From Streptomyces griseocarneus (GTDB lineage Bacteria; Actinomycetota; Actinomycetes; Streptomycetales; Streptomycetaceae): DNA of 64,000 bases. A program made the position numbers and the translations under genes. Below the pieces are notes generated by a model. It saw only the letters and a list, made by a program, of their open reading frames with translations. It did not search any database and was not told where the DNA came from. Numbering within the stretch: position 1 is the first letter of the stretch; each line of letters begins with the position of its first letter. The stretch spans positions 186,001 to 250,000 of the forward strand of contig NZ_BNBL01000001.1 of NCBI RefSeq assembly GCF_014655595.1, written 5' to 3'. Shown piece after piece: positions 9,255 to 17,983 of the stretch.

Positions 9255-10076
9255 CTACGCCACCGGGCTGCCCAGCACCTTCCGCAGCACGTCGGCGAAC
9301 TCCTCGGGCCGCTCGAGGAAGCCGACGTGCTCGCCGGGGAACTCCACCGGCAGCGAACCGAGCAGCTCGCACAGCGCCATGGACGTCCGGTACGTCTCCA
9401 GGCCCCCGGAGTCGGCGCCGATGCCGACGACGACGCGCGCCGGACCGGCCGTGAGCGCACCGGTCGTGGGCACGTAGCGCGTGGTGTGCCGCAGTTCGTG
9501 GGCGAAGAAGCGGGCGCCGTCCACGAGATCCGCGGGCGAGGGCTCGTCCGGCACGGCCGCCGGGGCGTCGCCGCCGTCACCGGCGTCGAGTCCGGATCCG
9601 GCCATGAACTTCCGCCAGGCCGCCTCCGGCCCGTCCCGGTGGAACGTCTCCACGATGTCGTCGACCATGGCGCGCCGGGCGGCGGCGTCGGGCAGCAGCT
9701 CCAGCAGCGGAGGCTCGTGCGCGACGAGGGTGCGCACCCGCCCGGGGTGCCGCTCCACCAGCGCGAGCCCGGTCACCGCGCCGCCGCTGCTGCCGAACAC
9801 GTCGGCCGTGTCGGCGCCCACCACGTCCAGGAGGGCGGCGACGTCGTCCGCCCGCAGCTCGGGGGTGGAGTCCTGCTCGGGGTCGTCGAGGGCGCTGCCC
9901 GCGATGCCGCGCGGGTCGTGGGTGACGACGGTGTAGTCGGCCGCGAGCGCGCCGGCCAGCGGCGCGAAGGCGGCGAGGCCCATCGGGGAGCCCAGGAGCA
10001 GCAGCACCGGCCCCGCCCCGCGCACCTCGTAGCGCAGGCGCGCTCCCGGGACGCCGAGGGTCCGCGTCATCGTCAT
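9255..10076 (-). CDS. alpha/beta hydrolase
   Basis: Serine hydrolase-fold protein of 273 residues. The nucleophile elbow is VFGSSGGAVTG, and the catalytic His is probably in FPGEHVGFLERPEEFA near the C-terminus. ATG 10076 is used; a second ATG follows two codons later, and the longer open frame to 10181 lacks homology. It could hydrolyse an ester or thioester of the cluster product, but its substrate cannot be read from the sequence. Confidence 0.8.
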   Translation of the reverse strand: MTMTRTLGVPGARLRYEVRGAGPVLLLLGSPMGLAAFAPLAGALAADYTVVTHDPRGIAGSALDDPEQDSTPELRADDVAALLDVVGADTADVFGSSGGAVTGLALVERHPGRVRTLVAHEPPLLELLPDAAARRAMVDDIVETFHRDGPEAAWRKFMAGSGLDAGDGGDAPAAVPDEPSPADLVDGARFFAHELRHTTRYVPTTGALTAGPARVVVGIGADSGGLETYRTSMALCELLGSLPVEFPGEHVGFLERPEEFADVLRKVLGSPVA

Positions 10077-10242
10077 GGCCGGTGGTCCTTCCGTGAGCGG
10101 TCGTGGGCGACGACGCGGAGCGGGCCGCCGGCGGGGATCCGCCGCGCGCCCGTCCACCTTCCGTTCGTCACACCAGCTCAACGTTTCTGCAGCCCCTCAG
10201 GTCACTGCCGAGGAGCCGCGAAGGACACACCGGCCCGGGCGC

Positions 10243-11004
10243 CTAGCGGAAGACGCGCTCCATCACCCTGCGGCCGACGGGCCGCGGAGCGAGGTCGAGC
10301 GCCGCCGTCATCAGGCGCGTGATCCTGCCCGGGACGGTCACCGCGCGGCCGGCGTCCCACGCCCGCAGCGCCCCGGCCACCACCTCCCCGGCCGTGGTGT
10401 GCCCCGGGGTCTTCTCCACCCGGTCGCCCAGCCCGGCGACGTCGCCGAACTCCGTGACCGTCGGCCCCGGGCACAGCGCCATGGCCCGTACGCCGGTGCC
10501 CCGCAGCTCGCACGACAGCGCCTCGGCGAACGACAGCAGGAACGCCTTGCTGGCTCCGTACGCGGCCAGGTGGGGCGTGGCGACGAAGCCGAGCGTCGAC
10601 GCCACGACGATGACGCCGCCCGAGCCGCGCGCGACCATCCGCGGCACCACCCGGGAGGTCAGGTCCACGCTCGCCATCACGTTCAGCCGCAGCATGCCGA
10701 GCGTGTCCGAGGGGTCCGTCTCGACGAACCTCCCGCGGATGCCCCGGCCGGCGTTGCAGACGAGCAGTTCGGCACCGCCGAGCTCCTCGGCGCGGGCGGC
10801 CACCGCCTCGGTGGCGCCGTCCGCGGTCAGGTCGCGGACCTCGGCGAACGCCCGCCCGTCCGAGCCGGCCTCGAGGGCCGCGAGGCGGTCGGCCCGCCGG
10901 GCCACGGCCAGGACCCGGTGGCCGCGCGCGAGCAGGACGCGGGTGAACTCCGCGCCGATACCGGAGGACGCCCCGGTGACGACGGCCAGTGGTGCATCAG
11001 ACAT
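10243..11004 (-). CDS. short-chain dehydrogenase/reductase (SDR)
   Basis: NAD(P)-dependent oxidoreductase of 253 residues with a single Rossmann fold. Motifs: TGASSGIG cofactor loop near the N-terminus, CNAGRG, catalytic Ser in VVASTLGF, then YGASK with the catalytic Tyr and Lys. The C-terminal PGPTVTEF resembles the ketoreductase/DltE-like branch. GGGAG lies 5 bases before ATG 11004. It is divergent from the DGPF protein-sigma factor pair, and they share the 244-base gap. The substrate is unknown. Confidence 0.87.
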   Translation of the reverse strand: MSDAPLAVVTGASSGIGAEFTRVLLARGHRVLAVARRADRLAALEAGSDGRAFAEVRDLTADGATEAVAARAEELGGAELLVCNAGRGIRGRFVETDPSDTLGMLRLNVMASVDLTSRVVPRMVARGSGGVIVVASTLGFVATPHLAAYGASKAFLLSFAEALSCELRGTGVRAMALCPGPTVTEFGDVAGLGDRVEKTPGHTTAGEVVAGALRAWDAGRAVTVPGRITRLMTAALDLAPRPVGRRVMERVFR

Positions 11005-11248
11005 GGTTGCTCCCAGGGGAGAGACGCCGGCGCACGATCGGTGTCTCGAAACTACGTCCCCCGGCCTACCGGCCGCTTCTCGCTGTGTGCCGTATGTGCA
11101 AGGGTGGCCGCGTGACCGGCGCCACGTCCCGGCGGCCGTGCGCCGATGTGGAAAGCCGATGCAGAAAACCGATGTAGAAATCCGCCCCGCCGCTCCGACT
11201 CCTTGGTGAGGCGCCGCGACCGGCGCCCGCCGCCCGAGGGAGAGTGAC
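11005..11248. promoter_or_regulatory. divergent promoter region between the SDR gene and the DGPF/sigma operon
   Basis: This gap carries three 13-bp tandem repeats (11144-11182). TGTAGA (11173-11178) and CGACT (11196-11200), 17 bases apart, resemble what I recall of ECF42-type promoters (-35 TGTCGA, -10 CGA/TC), which would mean autoregulation by the sigma factor encoded two genes on. The -35 similarity is 5 of 6 bases. Confidence 0.4.
11144..11182. repeat. three 13-bp tandem repeats upstream of the DGPF gene
   Basis: CGATGTGGAAAGC (11144-11156), CGATGCAGAAAAC (11157-11169) and CGATGTAGAAATC (11170-11182) follow without gaps. The consensus is CGATGYRGAAANC. The block ends 66 bases before the start codon and overlaps the candidate -35. 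Confidence 0.8.
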
Positions 11249-11638
11249 ATGAAGTACCTGATCCTGCTGCACAACAACCCCAAGAGCTGGAAGCACCCGA
11301 TGTTCCTCCACCAGGGCAAGGAGCTGTCCCCGGCGGAGCAGGACGCGCGCATGGCCGAGTTCGGGAAGTTGATGGAGGAGATCTCCACGTCCGGCGAACT
11401 GGTCGACGCCCAGCCGCTGGCCGACCCGGTCCTCGGCCGGACCGTGCGCATGCGCGACGGGGAACTGGCGGTCACGGACGGGCCCTTCGCCGACTCCAAG
11501 GAGCAGATGGCGGGCTACTTCGTCGTCGACTGCGACAGCATGGACCGCGCGGTCGAGATCGCCTCCCGCTTCCCCGACACCCGGGACGGCGTCGCCGAAG
11601 TCCGGCCGATCATGGACCAGTCCGGTTCGGAGATGTGA
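11249..11638 (+). CDS. YCII/DGPF domain protein
   Basis: 129-residue ferredoxin-like-fold protein of the YCII superfamily. The diagnostic DGPF sequence is in VTDGPFADSKEQMAGYFVVDC, and the N-terminal MKYLILLHNNP strand is typical. Proteins of this type regularly sit beside ECF42 sigma factors and are thought to be their targets; the molecular function is unknown. GGGAG precedes the ATG. Its stop codon overlaps the start of the sigma factor gene by four bases, so the two are probably translationally coupled. Confidence 0.85.
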   Translation: MKYLILLHNNPKSWKHPMFLHQGKELSPAEQDARMAEFGKLMEEISTSGELVDAQPLADPVLGRTVRMRDGELAVTDGPFADSKEQMAGYFVVDCDSMDRAVEIASRFPDTRDGVAEVRPIMDQSGSEM

Positions 11639-12939
11639 CGGCCTCCCACGCCGTCGAGGACCTGCTGCGCGAGCTGGCGCAGCAGGTCCTCGGCCTGCTC
11701 GTGCGGCGCCACAGGGAGTTCGACGCCTGCGAGGACGCCGTTCAGGAGGCGCTGCTCGCCGCCTTCGTGCAGTGGCCCGAGAGCGGCGTCCCGGACAACC
11801 CCAAGGGCTGGCTGGTGACCGTCGCCACCCGGCGGCTCACCGACGCCCGGCGCAGCGACTCGGCGCGCCAGAACCGGGAGAGCACGGTCTTCGCGCTGAC
11901 GCCCGCCGACGCGCTGCACGCGCCCGCCCCCGGCGAGGAGGCCACGGCCCGGGGCGACGACACGCTGACCCTGCTGTCGCTGTGCTGCCACCCGGCGCTG
12001 TCGCCCGCGTCCCGGATGGCGCTCACCCTGCGCGCCGTCGGCGGGCTCACCACCTCGCAGGTGGCGCGCGCGTTCTTCGTGCCCGACGCCACGATGGGCC
12101 AGCGCATCAGCCGGGCCAAACAGCGGATCAGGGAGGCCGGCCTCGACTTCCCGCTGCCGGCGGAGGAGGAGCGCGAGCGCCTCCCGGTCGTCATGCACGT
12201 GCTGTACCTGATCTTCAACGAGGGCTACACCGCCTCCTCGGGCGCCGACATCGCCCGGCCCGACCTCACCCGCGAGGCCATCCGGCTCACCCGCGAACTG
12301 CACGGCCGGCTGCCCGACGACGCCGAAGTGGCCGGGCTGCTGGCCCTGATGCTGCTGACCGAGGCCCGCCGCCCCGCCCGCACGGGCCCCGGCGGCATCC
12401 TGGTGCCCCTCGCGGAGCAGGACCGCGGCCGGTGGCAGCAGAAGCTGATCGACGAGGGCACCGCCCTGCTGGACCGGACGTTCGCCCGCGGCCCGGTCGG
12501 CCCGTACCAGCTGCAGGCCGCGATCGCGGCGCTGCACGACGAGGCGAAGTCGTCCGACGACACCGACTGGAAGCAGATCCTGGCGCTCTACCACCTGCTG
12601 GAGACGGTCTGGCCCAGCCCCGTCGTCAAGCTCAACCGGGCCGTGGCGCTGGCCATGGTGCGCGGGCCGCACGCCGCGCTCGGGCTGCTCGAGACCCTCG
12701 AGGGCGACGCCCGGATGGCGCGCCACCACCGGCTGCACGCCGTCCGGGCCCACCTGCTGACGATGGCCGGCGACGACGCCGGCGCCAGGGCCTCCTTCGA
12801 GACGGCGGCCCGGCGCACGACGAGCCTTCCGGAGCGGCGCTACCTCGAGGCCAGGATCGAGGAGCTGTCGCCCGGCGTCACGCCCCGGCCGGCGCCGGCT
12901 CGCCCAGACGCACCGGAAGGGCCTTGTGACCGTTCATGA
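11635..12939 (+). CDS. ECF42-type RNA polymerase sigma factor with C-terminal extension
   Basis: Extracytoplasmic-function sigma factor of 434 residues. Region sigma2 lies near residues 10-80 (ACEDAVQEALLAAF, PKGWLVTVATRRLTD) and sigma4 near 105-165 (LRAVGGLTTSQVARAFFVPDATMGQRISRAKQRI). A long C-terminal extension of about 250 residues begins with VMHVLYLIFNEGY and continues as TPR-like helices, the hallmark of the ECF42 group, where it replaces a classical anti-sigma factor. GTG 11635 overlaps the DGPF stop (GTGA). The last 62 bases overlap the convergent P450 gene. Confidence 0.88.
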   Translation: MTASHAVEDLLRELAQQVLGLLVRRHREFDACEDAVQEALLAAFVQWPESGVPDNPKGWLVTVATRRLTDARRSDSARQNRESTVFALTPADALHAPAPGEEATARGDDTLTLLSLCCHPALSPASRMALTLRAVGGLTTSQVARAFFVPDATMGQRISRAKQRIREAGLDFPLPAEEERERLPVVMHVLYLIFNEGYTASSGADIARPDLTREAIRLTRELHGRLPDDAEVAGLLALMLLTEARRPARTGPGGILVPLAEQDRGRWQQKLIDEGTALLDRTFARGPVGPYQLQAAIAALHDEAKSSDDTDWKQILALYHLLETVWPSPVVKLNRAVALAMVRGPHAALGLLETLEGDARMARHHRLHAVRAHLLTMAGDDAGARASFETAARRTTSLPERRYLEARIEELSPGVTPRPAPARPDAPEGPCDRS

Positions 12940-14116
12940 TGAACGTCCCCTGGGGCTCCAGCTCCTCGGGCGCCACCGCAAGGGAGAGGTCGGGGAAGCG
13001 CTCGAACAGGGCGGGCAGGGCGATCTTCAGCTCCAGGCGGGCCAGCGGCGCGCCGAGGCAGAAGTGCACCCCGTGACCGAACGAGAGGTGCGTCTTGTCC
13101 GCGCGCGTGGCGTCGAACTCCCCGGCGCCCGCCCCGTGCACCTCCGGATCGCGGCCCACCGCCGCGAAGCCCATGAGCACCGGGTCGCCCTTGCGGACCA
13201 CGACGTCCCCGAGCTCGACGTCCTCGGTCGCGAAGCGCAGCGGGAGCTGGGCCACGGGCGCCTGCACCCGTAGCGTCTCCTCGATCACGTCGTCCCACGA
13301 GACCTTCCCCCGGTTGAGCAGCTCGCGCTGGTCGGGCTGGGTCAGCAGGGCGAGCACGGCGTGGCTGAGGGCGTTCATCAGCGTCTCGGAGCCGGCGCCG
13401 AGCATGAGGTGCAGGGTGCCGACCATCTCCTCGTCGCTGAGCCGGGTGCCGTCGTCCTCCCGGGCCGCGAGCAGGAGGCTGGTCAGGTCCTCGCCGGGCG
13501 TGCGCCGCTTGAGCTCGGCGAGCTCGTACAGCTCGCGGTGCCACTGCTCGACGTTGGCCTCGGCCTCGTCGCCGGTGATGGAGGTGCTGACGTTCACCCC
13601 GGCGCCGCGCAGGGCGGCGGCCCGGGCGGACTCCGGTACGCCGAACATGTCGCAGATCACCCGGGCGGGCAGCGGGGTGGCGAACCGGCCCTTGAGGTCC
13701 ACGACTTCACCGGGCGGGGTGTCGGCCAGGCGGTCGAGCAGGTCGCGGACGATGTTCTCGATGAGCGGCCGGGTCGCCTCCACCTGCCGGGCGGTGAAGC
13801 CGCGCTGGATCAGCTTGCGCAGCCGCATGTGGTCGTCGCCGTCGTTGGTGGTCATGTTGTCCATCAGGAGCCAGCCGATCAGCGGCCAGTTCGAGGGGAT
13901 CTCGCCCGCCGCGAACGCGGGCCACTTCTGCGGGTCCTTGACGAAGCGGGGGTCGGACAGCACCTGCTTGGCCATCTCGTAGCCGGTCACCGACCAGGCC
14001 TCGACGCCGCCGGGCAGCTCGACCCGGGCGACCGGTCCCCGCTCGCGGATGCGGGCGCCTTCCGCGTGGATGTCCCGGCCGGTGGTGTCCAGGACGACGG
14101 GGCAGCGATTCTCCAT
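12878..14116 (-). CDS. cytochrome P450, CYP107-like
   Basis: Haem monooxygenase of 412 residues. The I-helix contains A241-G-S-E244-T245, the ExxR is E280-R283, and the haem-binding loop FGHGVHFCLG has C353. Overall pattern (GDDHMRLRKLIQRGFTARQVE, LPLRFATEDVELG, VGRDPEVHGAG) is that of actinobacterial CYP107-type enzymes, often hydroxylases or epoxidases in secondary metabolism. GGAGGAG precedes ATG 14116. It follows the Cys-type hydrolase by 19 bases on the same strand, so it is probably in that operon. No ferredoxin gene is adjacent, so electrons must come from elsewhere, possibly the PDR reductase at 3.5 kb. Confidence 0.9.
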   Translation of the reverse strand: MENRCPVVLDTTGRDIHAEGARIRERGPVARVELPGGVEAWSVTGYEMAKQVLSDPRFVKDPQKWPAFAAGEIPSNWPLIGWLLMDNMTTNDGDDHMRLRKLIQRGFTARQVEATRPLIENIVRDLLDRLADTPPGEVVDLKGRFATPLPARVICDMFGVPESARAAALRGAGVNVSTSITGDEAEANVEQWHRELYELAELKRRTPGEDLTSLLLAAREDDGTRLSDEEMVGTLHLMLGAGSETLMNALSHAVLALLTQPDQRELLNRGKVSWDDVIEETLRVQAPVAQLPLRFATEDVELGDVVVRKGDPVLMGFAAVGRDPEVHGAGAGEFDATRADKTHLSFGHGVHFCLGAPLARLELKIALPALFERFPDLSLAVAPEELEPQGTFIMNGHKALPVRLGEPAPAGA

Positions 14117-14135
14117 CGGGTGTCTCCTCCAGGGG

Positions 14136-14978
14136 TCAGACGGAAGTGAAGAACTCCGCGAGCAGGGGCGCGCCCAGCTTCTGGTTGAACAGATGGCCCT
14201 CGCTCGGCATGCTCACGAACCGGCCCCGGGGGATCCCCGCGGCCAGGGCCCGGCACGGCTCGAGCATCCACTCGGCGCTGTCGTCGCCGCCGATCACGAG
14301 GGTGGGAACGCCGATCTTCGGCAGGAGGTCGAGGGGGACCGTGGTGCTGTCGTCGCTGATGACCGAGTCGTAGATCACGGTGGGCGCGACCGCCTCGAAG
14401 GACGGCCAGACCGGGTGATCACGGAACTTCTCGATCGACTCCGCGCTGAACCCGATGTCCACCTTCAGGAACAGGGCCACCGCGTCGCCCCTGCGGTCGG
14501 CCGCGATCAGCCGCCGCAGCTCGTCGTGATAGCCCTCGGGAACCTTGGGACCGCCGTACGGGGGCTCGTACATCGCCAGCTTCGCCATGGGCAGCCCGTC
14601 CGCCGCACCGCGGATGCCTATCATCCCGCCGGTGCAGTTGGCGAAGACCGAGGCCGACCCGCCCGCGGCCTCGAGCACCGCCGCCAGGTCCTCGACCTCC
14701 CGCTCGACGGACCACCGTTCCGGCTGCGCGTCCCCGCTGCCGCCCCGGCCGCGGCGGTCGTAGTTGAACACGGTGAACCGCTCCGAGAGCGCCTCGGCGA
14801 GCCGGGCGAACATCGCCTTCTCGTTGAGGCCGCCACCGAGGATCACGACGGACGGCCCGCTGCCGGACCGCTCGAACGCGATCGGCGTGCCGTCGGCCGA
14901 GGTCACCCTCTCCAGCTCGATGCCGCGTAACCCGAAGCCGACGTTGTCGAGGTTGGCCGCGGTCTCTGGTGTGTCCAT
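14136..14978 (-). CDS. alpha/beta hydrolase with Cys at the nucleophile position
   Basis: 280-residue alpha/beta-hydrolase-fold protein. The nucleophile elbow, normally GxSxG, here reads A-N-C115-T-G-G, so Ser is replaced by Cys as in dienelactone hydrolases. A possible acid is D232 or D233 (IGGDDSAEW), and H262 (PSEGHLFN) is the likely base. The rest (YDRRGRGGSGD, LAMYEPPYGG) matches a common actinobacterial hydrolase family that normally keeps the Ser. One leucine, codon 17, is TTA (14928-14930 on the complement). GAGGAG precedes the ATG. It is encoded directly upstream of the CYP107-like P450. Confidence 0.82.
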   Translation of the reverse strand: MDTPETAANLDNVGFGLRGIELERVTSADGTPIAFERSGSGPSVVILGGGLNEKAMFARLAEALSERFTVFNYDRRGRGGSGDAQPERWSVEREVEDLAAVLEAAGGSASVFANCTGGMIGIRGAADGLPMAKLAMYEPPYGGPKVPEGYHDELRRLIAADRRGDAVALFLKVDIGFSAESIEKFRDHPVWPSFEAVAPTVIYDSVISDDSTTVPLDLLPKIGVPTLVIGGDDSAEWMLEPCRALAAGIPRGRFVSMPSEGHLFNQKLGAPLLAEFFTSV

Positions 14979-14990
14979 CGGGATTCTCCT

Positions 14991-15067
14991 CGCGGTCGCG
15001 GTCGTGCGGTCCCGGTCGGTCGTCTTCGGACGGGTGGTCGCGGTCGTACGGTCGCGGTCGTACGGTC
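14991..15067. repeat. degenerate CGCGGTCGTACGGT-type repeats
   Basis: About five imperfect copies of a CGGTCG-rich unit follow one another, the clearest being two CGCGGTCGTACGGT copies near the right end. The array fills much of the 210-base gap between the epoxide hydrolase stop and the Cys-type hydrolase gene. The remainder shows no other feature. Confidence 0.5.
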
Positions 15068-15188
15068 CTGCGGCTGTCCTGTGGCGACCGCTCACCACGC
15101 TAGATCCCGGACCGGCCCGTGACTTCCTCCAGATTGCCGACTTGACGGCCCTCGGCCCCCCGGCCCCCGGCCGCCCGCTCGCCGCCGG

Positions 15189-16301
15189 TTACCGGGCGCG
15201 GAGCACGCGCAGGAACGCCCGCAGGTCGTCGGCGAACAGCCCGGGCTGCTCGAGGGCGGCGAAGTGCCCGCCCCGGCCGAGCTCGTTCCAGTGGGCGACG
15301 TCCGGGAACGCGGCCTCGGCGAGATGCCGGACGGGCCGCGCGATGTCGTGCGGGTACACCGCCACGCCGAGCGGCCCGGGGACCGGCGGCAGCGGGTGCG
15401 GCGGGGCGGCCGACGTCGGCAGGAACGCGGCGTTGTCGTAGTAGAAGTGGGCCGACGAGCCGGCGGTCCCGGTCAGCCAGTACAGCGTGACGCCGGCGAG
15501 CAGCGCGTCGCGGTCCACGGCCTCCTCGGGCACCTTGTCCGCGCCGGTCCACTCCAGGAACTTCTCGGTGATCCAGGCGAGTTGACCGACGGGCGAGTCG
15601 GTCAGGCCGTAGCCGAGGGTCTGCGGCCGGGTCGCCTGGACGGCCATGTAGCCCAGGCCCTCGGCCGCCTCCGGGCCGTCCTCCTCCGAGGGCGTCACCA
15701 GGAAGTTCACGTGTGTGCCCAGGACGTGCTCGCTGTCGGTCGCGCCGAGCACGAGGGAGACGAAGGCGCCGAGGTCGCCGCCCTGCGGGATGTAGCGGTC
15801 GTACCCGAGCGAGGCCATCAGCGCGGCCCACACGCCCGCCACCCGGTCGACGGACCAGCCGTGCCGCGTCAGAGGGGCGGAGTAGCCGAAGCCGGGCAGC
15901 GAGGGGACGACCACGTGGAAGGCGTCCGCGGGGTCGCCGCCGTGGGAGCGCGGGTCGGTCAGCGGGCCGAGGACGTCCAGGAACTCGAGGAACGATCCGG
16001 GCCAGCCGTGCGTGAGCAGCAGCGGCACCGCGCCGGGCTCGGGGGAGCGGACGTGCAGGAAGTGGATGTCGGCGCCGTCGAGGGTGGCGATGAACTGCGG
16101 GAAGGCGTTGACGCGCGCCTCGGTGGCGCGCCAGTCGAACTCCTCGCGCCAGTAGTCGGCGAGCTCCCGGAGGTAGGGCTGCGGCACTCCCCGGCTCCAG
16201 CCGGTGTCGGGCACCGGCACGGGCCAGCGCGTCGACGCCAGCCGCGCGCGGAGATCGTCCAGGGCTGCCTGCGGGGTGGCGAGGCGGAACGGGCGTATCA
16301 C
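15189..16301 (-). CDS. epoxide hydrolase, EHN family
   Basis: Alpha/beta-hydrolase epoxide hydrolase of about 370 residues with the N-terminal EHN domain ([23 protein letters not shown]). The oxyanion motif is HGWPGS, the nucleophile is probably D176 in QGGDLGAF, a lid Tyr pair is in SAHFYYDN, and the base is H347 in [15 protein letters not shown] 16301 is chosen because AATGAGGA lies just upstream and the family usually begins MIRPFR; another GTG at 16337 is possible. It is divergent from an FAD monooxygenase gene, so the two may act as an epoxidation and ring-opening pair. Enediyne clusters use enzymes of this family. Confidence 0.88.
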   Translation of the reverse strand: MIRPFRLATPQAALDDLRARLASTRWPVPVPDTGWSRGVPQPYLRELADYWREEFDWRATEARVNAFPQFIATLDGADIHFLHVRSPEPGAVPLLLTHGWPGSFLEFLDVLGPLTDPRSHGGDPADAFHVVVPSLPGFGYSAPLTRHGWSVDRVAGVWAALMASLGYDRYIPQGGDLGAFVSLVLGATDSEHVLGTHVNFLVTPSEEDGPEAAEGLGYMAVQATRPQTLGYGLTDSPVGQLAWITEKFLEWTGADKVPEEAVDRDALLAGVTLYWLTGTAGSSAHFYYDNAAFLPTSAAPPHPLPPVPGPLGVAVYPHDIARPVRHLAEAAFPDVAHWNELGRGGHFAALEQPGLFADDLRAFLRVLRAR

Positions 16302-16520
16302 CTGGTCCTCATTTCTGACGGCTCTCACGACTCTCACGGCTCCGACGGTTGTACAAGCTCCGCCGCCGGACGCCTACGGTCCGGGGCGGATCGAGCAGTC
16401 CGGGAGAAATCGGCCGCCGCCCGGCCCGTACGCCGCAACGTGGGAGAAGAGGAGTCCGCGGCCGTCGCACTAGCGTTTCCCCCACCGCTTGCTCATTCGG
16501 ATCACGGGGAGGCGTACCTC
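16302..16520. promoter_or_regulatory. divergent promoter region, epoxide hydrolase / FAD monooxygenase
   Basis: TTGTAC (16349-16354) and TACGGT (16375-16380) could be a -35/-10 pair with a 20-base spacer. The 17-mer CGCCTACGGTCCGGGGC (16371-16387) containing that -10 is found again, exactly, at 33160-33176 just before another start codon. Confidence 0.35.
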
Positions 16521-17915
16521 ATGGCAGCCAAGATCGGCGATCACGCCGTCGTGCTCGGTGGCAGCATCGGCGGCCTGCTCGCCGCCCGCGTGCTCTCCGA
16601 CGCCTACGGCCGGGTCACCGTCATCGACCGCGACGACCTCACGGGCGCGGGCGCCGACGTGCGCCGCTCGGTCCCCTGGGCCGTCCACATCCACGCCCTG
16701 CTCGAGCGCGGCCGGCAGATCATCGAGGAGCTGTTCCCCGGCTTCGTCGACGACATGCTCGCCCTCGACGTACCGGTGGGCGACTACGGAACCACCTGCC
16801 ACTACTACTTCAACGGCCGGATGCTCGCGGAGACCGAGACCGGGATGGCCTGCGTGGCCGCCAACCGCCCCGTGCTCGAACACTTCCTCCGCACCCGCGT
16901 CGCGGCCCTCCCCGGCGTCGTCCTGCGCGAGGGCACCGACATCACCGGACTGCGGGCCTCGGCCGGCAACGGCCGGATCACCGGCGTCACGGTCCGGCCG
17001 CACGGCGACGGCGAAGGCGACGGCGCGGGCGCGGCGGAGACCATCGAGGCCGACCTGGTCGTCGACGCCACGGGACGGGCGTCGCGCACGCCGCGCTGGC
17101 TCGAGGAACTCGGCTACGCCCCGCCGCCCGAGGAGAAGGTCCACATGGACCTGACGTACACGACCATGGACTTCACCGGCCCGCTGCCCGACGACCCGCT
17201 CGGCGAGGACATCGCGCTGGTGCCGACCGCCACCCCGGCCTTCCCGCGCGGGGCGATCTTCGCGCGGCTGGCCGACCGGTACGCCCTCACGCTCACCGGC
17301 ATCAACGGCGACCGCGCGCCCACCGACCGCGAGGGCTTCCTCGCCTACGCGAAGACGCTGCCCATACCCCAGGTCCACGCGGCGGTCCGGGACGCCGAAC
17401 AGCGGGCCCCCGCAGGCAGCTTCCGCTTCCCCGCCAGCGTCCGGCGCCGCTACGAGCGCCTGCGGCGCTTCCCGGCGGGGTACCTGGTCATCGGGGACGC
17501 GGCGTGCGTCTTCAACCCCGTCTACGCCCAGGGCATGACGGTGGCCGCCCTCGGGGCGTCCGTGCTGGCCCGCCACCTGGACGCGGCCGGCGGACCGCGG
17601 GCCGACGCCTACTTCCGCGACCTCGCGCGCGCCACCGACGCGCCCTGGAGCATGTCGGCCGCCGCCGACCTCGGCTACCCCCAGGTGCGCGGCAGGCGGA
17701 CGGTGGCGACGCGGATGGCCAACGTCTTCATGCCCCGCGTGCAGGCGGCCGCCGCCCACGACCCCGTCGTGGCACGGAAGTTCATCCGCACGATCTCGCT
17801 GATCGACCCGCCGCAGGGGCTCATGAAGCCGTCCGTGATCGGCCGCGTGCTGTTCGGGCCGGGCGCGCGGTCCCGCTCCGAGGTCCCGGCGAACGCCCCG
17901 GCAGCCTTCCGGTGA
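16521..17915 (+). CDS. FAD-dependent monooxygenase (squalene-epoxidase/PHBH-like)
   Basis: Flavoprotein of 464 residues. The N-terminal dinucleotide fold has GGSIGGLLAARVL followed by a TVIDRDDL strand; the second FAD motif GDAACVFNPVYAQGM lies near residue 330. This pattern is shared by class A flavin monooxygenases that hydroxylate or epoxidise. GGGGAGG (16506-16512) sits 8 bases before ATG 16521. The MFS exporter gene follows at once, so they form one operon. The substrate is unknown; the divergent epoxide hydrolase suggests that the product could be an epoxide. Confidence 0.85.
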   Translation: MAAKIGDHAVVLGGSIGGLLAARVLSDAYGRVTVIDRDDLTGAGADVRRSVPWAVHIHALLERGRQIIEELFPGFVDDMLALDVPVGDYGTTCHYYFNGRMLAETETGMACVAANRPVLEHFLRTRVAALPGVVLREGTDITGLRASAGNGRITGVTVRPHGDGEGDGAGAAETIEADLVVDATGRASRTPRWLEELGYAPPPEEKVHMDLTYTTMDFTGPLPDDPLGEDIALVPTATPAFPRGAIFARLADRYALTLTGINGDRAPTDREGFLAYAKTLPIPQVHAAVRDAEQRAPAGSFRFPASVRRRYERLRRFPAGYLVIGDAACVFNPVYAQGMTVAALGASVLARHLDAAGGPRADAYFRDLARATDAPWSMSAAADLGYPQVRGRRTVATRMANVFMPRVQAAAAHDPVVARKFIRTISLIDPPQGLMKPSVIGRVLFGPGARSRSEVPANAPAAFR

Positions 17916-17983
17916 CCGGCCTCCGGCCGACCGGCCGGCGGACCGGCGCGAAGGGAGCCGAGGGGAGGGGGAGCGCCGGCGGT

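Noticed and set aside
14991..15067. A CRISPR array
   Set aside because: The repeats are short, degenerate and contiguous without unique spacers, and no cas genes are present anywhere in the window.
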